From Rickettsiales bacterium (GTDB lineage: Bacteria; Pseudomonadota; Alphaproteobacteria; Rickettsiales; UBA3002): a stretch of DNA of 9,310 nucleotides. Shown piece after piece: positions 5,889 through 9,310 of this stretch. Position 1 is the first letter of the stretch; each line of letters begins with the position of its first letter. A program made the translations under genes and the position numbers. The notes beneath the pieces are model-generated. The model was not told the origin of the DNA, made no database searches, and saw nothing but the letters and a program-made list of their open reading frames with translations. The stretch is from positions 1 through 9,310 of the forward strand of contig JAJTIB010000149.1 of assembly GCA_021300075.1 (NCBI GenBank), read 5' to 3'.

Positions 5889-7128
5889 TTCTGGCGTCAT
5901 TACGCTTCTTGAAACGCTGCTAAGCCGGCGCGGCGATGAGGTCTCGCGCTGGTTTGAGAATCTGCGCGGGCGCTGCGGCGCTCCGTTTTACAGCTCGGTC
6001 GATCTCCGCCATGCCGGATTCAAACTTGCGCCGGTGGATACGAATCTGTTTCCGGCGGGGTTTAATCATCTCTCTGCCGCTGCCCGCGCCCGCGCAGTCA
6101 TGCGTATCCGCGCACGTCTTGCCGCTGGGAAGATTGCGCGGGTGTTGATTATCCCGGAAAATCACACACGTAATCAAGGCTATCTCGATAATCTTCATGC
6201 CCTTCACACCCTGTTGACAGAGGCGGGAGTTGAGGTGCGGATCGGCAGTTTGATTGCCCCGGAAGGCCAACCCATTCAACTGGCATCTTCCAGCGGCGCG
6301 GCGATCATCGAGCAGCCCCTGGCGCGCACCAGAAACACTTTGATAAGCGGGGATGGTTTCGCCCCCGAATTGATTCTTCTCAATAACGATCTGACCTCGG
6401 GTCTGCCCGAAATTCTGCGCGGGGTAACGCAGAAAATTGAGCCACGCCCATCGCTTGGGTGGCATCGGCGCCGCAAATCCATCCATTTCGACGCGTACGA
6501 CATACTCGCCCAGGAATTTGCCCGCGTGTTTGACCTCGACCCGTGGCTCATTACCACCGAGTCACATAAATGCGGGCGGATTGATTTCGGATCGCGTCAG
6601 GGCCTTGATTGCGTCGCGGTCGGAGTCGAAAAAGTGCTTCACCGCGTGCGCGTACATTACCGCCATTATGGCATCACTACCGAACCTTACGTCTTCATCA
6701 AGTCCGACTCGGGGACCTACGGCATGGGCATCATGACCGCGCATTCGGGCGACGAGGTAATCGAGATGAACAAGAAAACCCGTAATAAAATGGATGTAAT
6801 CAAGGAAGGCACGCAGAGCACCGAAGTGCTGATTCAAGAGGGCGTACCGACCATCGATACGGTCGAAGGCGCGCCCGCCGAACCGATGCTTTATCTGCTG
6901 GATGGCCATGCGGTCGGCGGCGCCTACCGCGTCAACCGCGAGCGCGACGCCGAGGGCAACCTCAATGCCTCAGGCATGTTTTTTGCCGGCATGTGTGATG
7001 CGAGCGAAACGGCGGATACTCAGAAAGTGGCCATTTCGCCCTGCAGCTTCGGCGCCTTTGGGCTTATCTCCGCGCTCGCGTCCCTCGCCGTACCTCAGGA
7101 AGAATATGGCGAGGGATACAGCATTTGA
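5857..7128 (+). CDS. gshA: Glutamate-cysteine ligase, A. ferrooxidans type
   Basis: The enzyme joins glutamate and cysteine with ATP to form gamma-glutamylcysteine, the first step of glutathione synthesis, in the cytoplasm. The 423-residue protein matches what I know of the GshA family first described in Acidithiobacillus (Thiobacillus) ferrooxidans. Visible conserved blocks are VDTNLFPAGFNHL (60-72), IPENHTRNQGYLDNL (99-113), LLNNDLTSG (174-182), the nucleotide-binding-like KSDSGTYGMGIM (282-293) and VGGAYRVN (353-360). It is unlike the E. coli-type and plant-like enzymes. Start ATG 5857 is chosen for its GGGAG site. It overlaps rsmE, suggesting co-transcription. It ends 14 bp before the convergent small gene, with no clear terminator of its own. 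gshB is not in the window. Catalytic residues cannot be assigned by eye. Confidence 0.85.
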   Translation: MNAPAFARPNNSGVITLLETLLSRRGDEVSRWFENLRGRCGAPFYSSVDLRHAGFKLAPVDTNLFPAGFNHLSAAARARAVMRIRARLAAGKIARVLIIPENHTRNQGYLDNLHALHTLLTEAGVEVRIGSLIAPEGQPIQLASSSGAAIIEQPLARTRNTLISGDGFAPELILLNNDLTSGLPEILRGVTQKIEPRPSLGWHRRRKSIHFDAYDILAQEFARVFDLDPWLITTESHKCGRIDFGSRQGLDCVAVGVEKVLHRVRVHYRHYGITTEPYVFIKSDSGTYGMGIMTAHSGDEVIEMNKKTRNKMDVIKEGTQSTEVLIQEGVPTIDTVEGAPAEPMLYLLDGHAVGGAYRVNRERDAEGNLNASGMFFAGMCDASETADTQKVAISPCSFGAFGLISALASLAVPQEEYGEGYSI

Positions 7129-7142
7129 AATGCTTCGGGGTG

Positions 7143-7376
7143 CTAATGCTGTCCGGCTAAGCGCAACCGACGGCGCGCGCGCCGCTCACCGCCATGGCCA
7201 CGCACTTTCTGCCGCAGGCGCTGCAACTTATCTTTAATCAGCAGGCGTTGTTTCTTGAGCATGATGACGCGCATCCAGTCCGGATATTTCTTGCTTGTTT
7301 CTGCATCGATTTCAAGCTGTACCCGCGCCGATTTCTGCAGAAGCGACTTAAAGAGTTTGAAAGGCTTGAGCTTCAT
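7143..7376 (-). CDS. Small basic YdcH/DUF465-like protein
   Basis: This 77-residue, Lys/Arg-rich protein has a helical core. Residues 18-54 (ARVQLEIDAE, then PDWMRVIMLKKQRLLIKDKL) resemble the DUF465/YdcH pattern of a Glu-rich helix, a turn, and L-K-K-x-R-L-x-x-K-D-K-L. The function of this family is unknown. The first 15 residues and an Arg-rich tail (ERRARRRLRL, 64-73) go beyond the usual core. The start at 7376 (MKLKPFKLF) is chosen because GGAGGA lies four bases upstream. The in-frame ATG at 7388 would place this SD sequence inside the coding region. The gene is convergent with gshA and downstream of comM on the same strand. No signal peptide is seen. The existence of the gene is well supported; the family call is tentative. 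Confidence 0.68.
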   Translation of the reverse strand: MKLKPFKLFKSLLQKSARVQLEIDAETSKKYPDWMRVIMLKKQRLLIKDKLQRLRQKVRGHGGERRARRRLRLAGQH

Positions 7377-7380
7377 CTGT

Positions 7381-7386
7381 TCCTCC
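7381..7386 (-). promoter_or_regulatory. Strong ribosome binding site for the YdcH-like gene
   Basis: On the minus strand GGAGGA precedes ATG 7376 by four bases. It is the best SD sequence in the window, and it decides between the two in-frame ATGs at 7388 and 7376. Confidence 0.8.
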
Positions 7387-7405
7387 ATGGTGTGTTACAC
7401 TGTGA

Positions 7406-7442
7406 GGAAATCCCGATGCTAGTAGGGCGCACCGGGATTTCC
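7406..7442. repeat. Perfect 10-bp inverted repeat upstream of the YdcH-like gene
   Basis: GGAAATCCCG (7406-7415) and CGGGATTTCC (7433-7442) are exact inverted copies around a 17-base loop. On the minus strand the structure would sit in the 5' leader, about 20 bases before the GGAGGA site. A smaller competing hairpin, CGGG-ATTTC-CCCG (7433-7445), shares one arm. It may be an operator or a leader hairpin; no T-run follows. Confidence 0.5.
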
Positions 7443-7461
7443 CCGATGCGATCCGACATCA

Positions 7462-7478
7462 TGCTTCGCTTTGAAGCA
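7462..7478. repeat. Short hairpin in the comM-YdcH gap
   Basis: TGCTTC (7462-7467) and GAAGCA (7473-7478) form a 6-bp stem around GCTTT. No T-run follows on the minus strand. It is one of three hairpins in the 169-bp gap 7389-7557, where I see no ORF worth calling and no clear promoter. Confidence 0.35.
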
Positions 7479-7500
7479 CCAGAGGGGCCCGGCTCGCAGA

Positions 7501-7525
7501 AAATAACCTAGTATAAAACTAGGGT
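7501..7525 (-). terminator. Candidate comM terminator
   Basis: CCTAGT (7507-7512) and ACTAGG (7518-7523) form a 6-bp stem around ATAAA, extended on both sides after one mismatch. On the minus strand the stem is followed by TTATTTTC. It lies about 35 bases after the comM stop codon. The stem is AT-rich and the T tract is interrupted, so it would be a weak intrinsic terminator, perhaps allowing read-through into the YdcH-like gene. Confidence 0.4.
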
Positions 7526-7557
7526 ATTTGCAAGCCCCTTTTCTAATGTCTTACGTT

Positions 7558-9090
7558 TTAAGCCGCATCAAGCCACTTGCCCTGCGGCTGCTGACGGTAA
7601 GAGAGGGCTTCGGCGAGGTGCAGATGGCCCACGGATTCGGCGCCGGCCAGGTCAGCAATGGTGCGCGCCACGCGCAGCACCCGCGTCAGACCGCGCATCG
7701 AGAGCCTGAGACGGGCGGTGGCATCTTCCAGCAATTGATGAGCGGCCGCATCAAGGGCCGTGACCTCGTGCAGTAAATCACCCCCGATTTCAGCATTGGT
7801 ACGTACATCTGCGCCCAGTGCGGCGTAGCGTTCACGCTGGCGGGTGCGGGCGGCGGCCACACGTGCGGCCACACGCGCGCTGGTCTCAGCGCGCGACGGA
7901 GTGAGCATCGAGAGAGTCTCGACCGCGCCGACCTCCACATGCAGGTCAATACGGTCAAGTAGTGGCCCGGAGATGCGCGATTGATAATCGCCAGCACAGC
8001 GCGGCGCTTTGCTGCAGGCGCGGCTGGCATCCTCGAGATAGCCGCAGCGGCAGGGATTCATCGCCGCAATCAGCTGGAAGCGCGCCGGGTAGGTCACATG
8101 CATCTCGGCGCGGGCAACACTGATCGTGCCGGTCTCAAGCGGCTGACGCAGGGATTCGAGTACCGGACGGGGATATTCGGGCAATTCGTCGAGGAATAAC
8201 ACGCCACGATGCGCGAGGGAGATTTCGCCCGGTAGCGCCCGCCTGCCGCCCCCCACCATCGCGGCCATGCTGCTAGAATGATGCGGATCGCGAAAAGGGC
8301 GGACATTCGAGAAGCCCGATTTGATGAGGTTTCCCGCGACGGAAGCGATGAGGTTCACCTCAAGCATTTCCTCCGGGCTCATCGGCGGTAACAGCGCAGG
8401 CAGGCACGCGGCGAGCATGGATTTGCCCGAGCCGGGCGGGCCAATCATCAAGAGATTATGGCCACCTGCGGCCGTAATTTCGAGGGCGCGTTTGGCAATA
8501 TCCTGCCCACGCACCTCCGCTAAATCCGGCCCCCCCGAAGTGCTGTTCGTGGCAGTCGGCTGAGGCGGAATCAGAATCTGCTGACCTTTGAGGTGATTCA
8601 TGAGCGCCAGAAGCGAAGGCGGCGCTAAAACTTCCCCCGTAATACCGGCGAATGCCGCCTCCGGTCCATTGGCCTCGGGGCACAAAAGGCCGCGTCCTTG
8701 AGCGTTGGCCAACAGTGCGGCGGGCAGAACACCGGCCACGGGCAAGAGCTTGCCATCCAGCGCGAGTTCACCCATCGCCAGCATATTTATCAACGCGTCT
8801 TCGGGAATCATGCCAAGCGCGGTGAGCAGCGCGAGCGCAATCGGTACGTCAAAATGCGAGCCTTCCTTGGCGATGTCGGCAGGGGAGAGATTGATGAGGA
8901 TGCGTTTGGATGGAATCGCAATCCCCATGGATTGTATGGCCGCGCGCACGCGCTCACGTGATTCAGCCACGGTTTTATCGGGCAGGCCGACAATGATGAA
9001 GGCCGGAAGCCCGGGTCCGATATGTACCTGTGTCTCGACCGGTAAGGCCTCAACCCCCTCAAAGGCAACGGTATGAATGCGGATGACCAT
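7558..9090 (-). CDS. comM: ComM/YifB family Mg-chelatase-like AAA+ ATPase
   Basis: ComM homologues are hexameric helicases that drive branch migration of incoming DNA during natural transformation; in species not known to be competent the role is unclear. The 510-residue protein, of normal family length, has the N-terminal Lon-S16-like fold (about 18-140, with GLPDKTVAESRERVRAA, 35-51). The AAA+ core has Walker A GPPGSGKS (217-224) and Walker B GVLFLDE (296-302), and includes RPFRDPHHSSS (264-274). A Cys cluster (C347, C349, C359, C365) suits a zinc-binding insert. RISGPLLDRIDL (372-383) follows, and the C-terminal domain carries the sensor-2-like LTRVLRVARTIADL (468-481). All key motifs look intact. 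The start ATG 9090 has no clear SD sequence. The upstream region contains CtrA boxes about 115 and 175 bp away. Confidence 0.95.
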   Translation of the reverse strand: MVIRIHTVAFEGVEALPVETQVHIGPGLPAFIIVGLPDKTVAESRERVRAAIQSMGIAIPSKRILINLSPADIAKEGSHFDVPIALALLTALGMIPEDALINMLAMGELALDGKLLPVAGVLPAALLANAQGRGLLCPEANGPEAAFAGITGEVLAPPSLLALMNHLKGQQILIPPQPTATNSTSGGPDLAEVRGQDIAKRALEITAAGGHNLLMIGPPGSGKSMLAACLPALLPPMSPEEMLEVNLIASVAGNLIKSGFSNVRPFRDPHHSSSMAAMVGGGRRALPGEISLAHRGVLFLDELPEYPRPVLESLRQPLETGTISVARAEMHVTYPARFQLIAAMNPCRCGYLEDASRACSKAPRCAGDYQSRISGPLLDRIDLHVEVGAVETLSMLTPSRAETSARVAARVAAARTRQRERYAALGADVRTNAEIGGDLLHEVTALDAAAHQLLEDATARLRLSMRGLTRVLRVARTIADLAGAESVGHLHLAEALSYRQQPQGKWLDAA

Positions 9091-9203
9091 GGCGGGAATT
9101 TAGCCGGAATCTCCGCCGAGGCTAGAAAATAATCGAAACCGATAGCACGGTGTATGGGATGGGCGATCGGTGGCATTGGTCTAAATCCGCTACCTGGCGC
9201 GGC

Positions 9204-9219
9204 TTAACGCTTTCTTAAC
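9204..9219 (+). promoter_or_regulatory. Perfect CtrA box
   Basis: TTAACGCTTTCTTAAC matches the full alphaproteobacterial CtrA consensus TTAA-N7-TTAAC, with TTAAC in both half-sites. It lies 114 bp upstream of the comM start and 85 bp before the possible ATG 9304. CtrA is the response regulator controlled by the DivL-CckA pathway, so the call fits the divL homologue in this window. Confidence 0.75.
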
Positions 9220-9263
9220 TTGCTGTGATGAAAACGCCAAAGTAACCGTTTTCTAAGGAATTC

Positions 9264-9279
9264 TTAGCATATCCTTAAC
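9264..9279 (+). promoter_or_regulatory. Near-perfect second CtrA box
   Basis: TTAG-CATATCC-TTAAC keeps the 7-base spacer and differs from the CtrA consensus by one base in the left half-site. A further half-site-like CTAA lies exactly 11 bp to the left (9253-9256), giving three helically phased half-sites. Its position just before ATG 9304 suggests control of a rightward gene. Confidence 0.55.
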
Positions 9280-9310
9280 TCCCCTCTGGCAGAGTGCGAA
9301 GGCATGAAAA

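Larger units (their letters stand above)
9091..9303. other. 213-bp regulatory region right of comM
   Basis: This is the region upstream of comM, on the minus strand. It may also lie upstream of a plus-strand gene starting at ATG 9304, of which only seven bases are visible and which has no good SD sequence. It holds a GAATC (GANTC) site at 9107-9111, a perfect CtrA box and a near-perfect one. A CTAAG/CTTAG inverted repeat (9253-9257 / 9263-9267) overlaps the second box. I see no ORF of note inside it. Confidence 0.6.

Noticed and set aside
5920..6486. 188-codon minus-strand open frame
   Set aside because: It is antisense to gshA, whose conserved blocks run through the same stretch.
7377..7388. 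ATG 7388 as start of the YdcH-like gene
   Set aside because: It would place the strong GGAGGA site inside the coding sequence. ATG 7376 is ideally spaced from that site.
9304..9310. Partial plus-strand gene starting ATG AAA at the right edge
   Set aside because: Only seven bases are visible and there is no good SD sequence. gshB came to mind because of the nearby gshA, but the sequence cannot support any name.
1..9310. Mobile element, CRISPR array, phage or defence system
   Set aside because: No transposase, integrase, direct-repeat array or defence-gene motif is visible. The genes are core metabolism and regulation, and coding style is even across the window.

Overview
This window looks like chromosomal core sequence from a free-living, aerobic alphaproteobacterium. 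The evidence is a DivL-type pseudo-histidine kinase, which is a hallmark of the alphaproteobacterial CckA-ChpT-CtrA cell-cycle phosphorelay. There are also textbook CtrA boxes (TTAA-N7-TTAAC) near the right end, and a divergent ubiA / rsmE-gshA arrangement that I recall from other Alphaproteobacteria. The species cannot be named from the sequence. No insertion sequence, prophage, CRISPR array, tRNA or rRNA is visible.

Left half, all on the minus strand and read right to left: ubiA (ubiquinone prenyltransferase), an EAL-type c-di-GMP phosphodiesterase with a dead GGDEF domain, divL, and purU (formyl-THF deformylase, cut by the left edge). divL and purU overlap by 4 bases (ATGA), so they are probably translationally coupled. 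The ubiA-EAL gap is almost filled by a 143-bp imperfect palindrome. A 310-bp gap between the EAL gene and divL holds a 32-bp dyad that may be an operator.

Centre: ubiA diverges from a plus-strand pair, rsmE (16S rRNA m3U1498 methyltransferase) and gshA. The two overlap by 32 bases, and gshA has its own strong ribosome binding site. GshA belongs to the rarer Acidithiobacillus ferrooxidans-type glutamate-cysteine ligase family, not the plant-like type usual in Alphaproteobacteria.

Right half: a small YdcH/DUF465-like gene converges on gshA with a 14-bp gap. Upstream of it is a 169-bp gap with three hairpins, and then comM/yifB (MCM/Mg-chelatase-like AAA+ ATPase), both on the minus strand. The last ~210 bp form a regulatory region with one perfect and one near-perfect CtrA box. 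It lies between comM and a possible plus-strand gene that would begin at about 9304 and run off the window.

Most genes are housekeeping: folate/purine, ubiquinone, rRNA modification, glutathione and DNA processing. The regulatory theme is the pairing of a DivL homologue with a c-di-GMP phosphodiesterase in one same-strand cluster, plus CtrA boxes about 7 kb away. In Caulobacter, DivL and c-di-GMP both act on CckA, which sets CtrA phosphorylation. I found no clearly new system. The points most worth checking are the 143-bp palindrome, the CtrA-box pair, the divL-purU coupling and the non-standard GshA.
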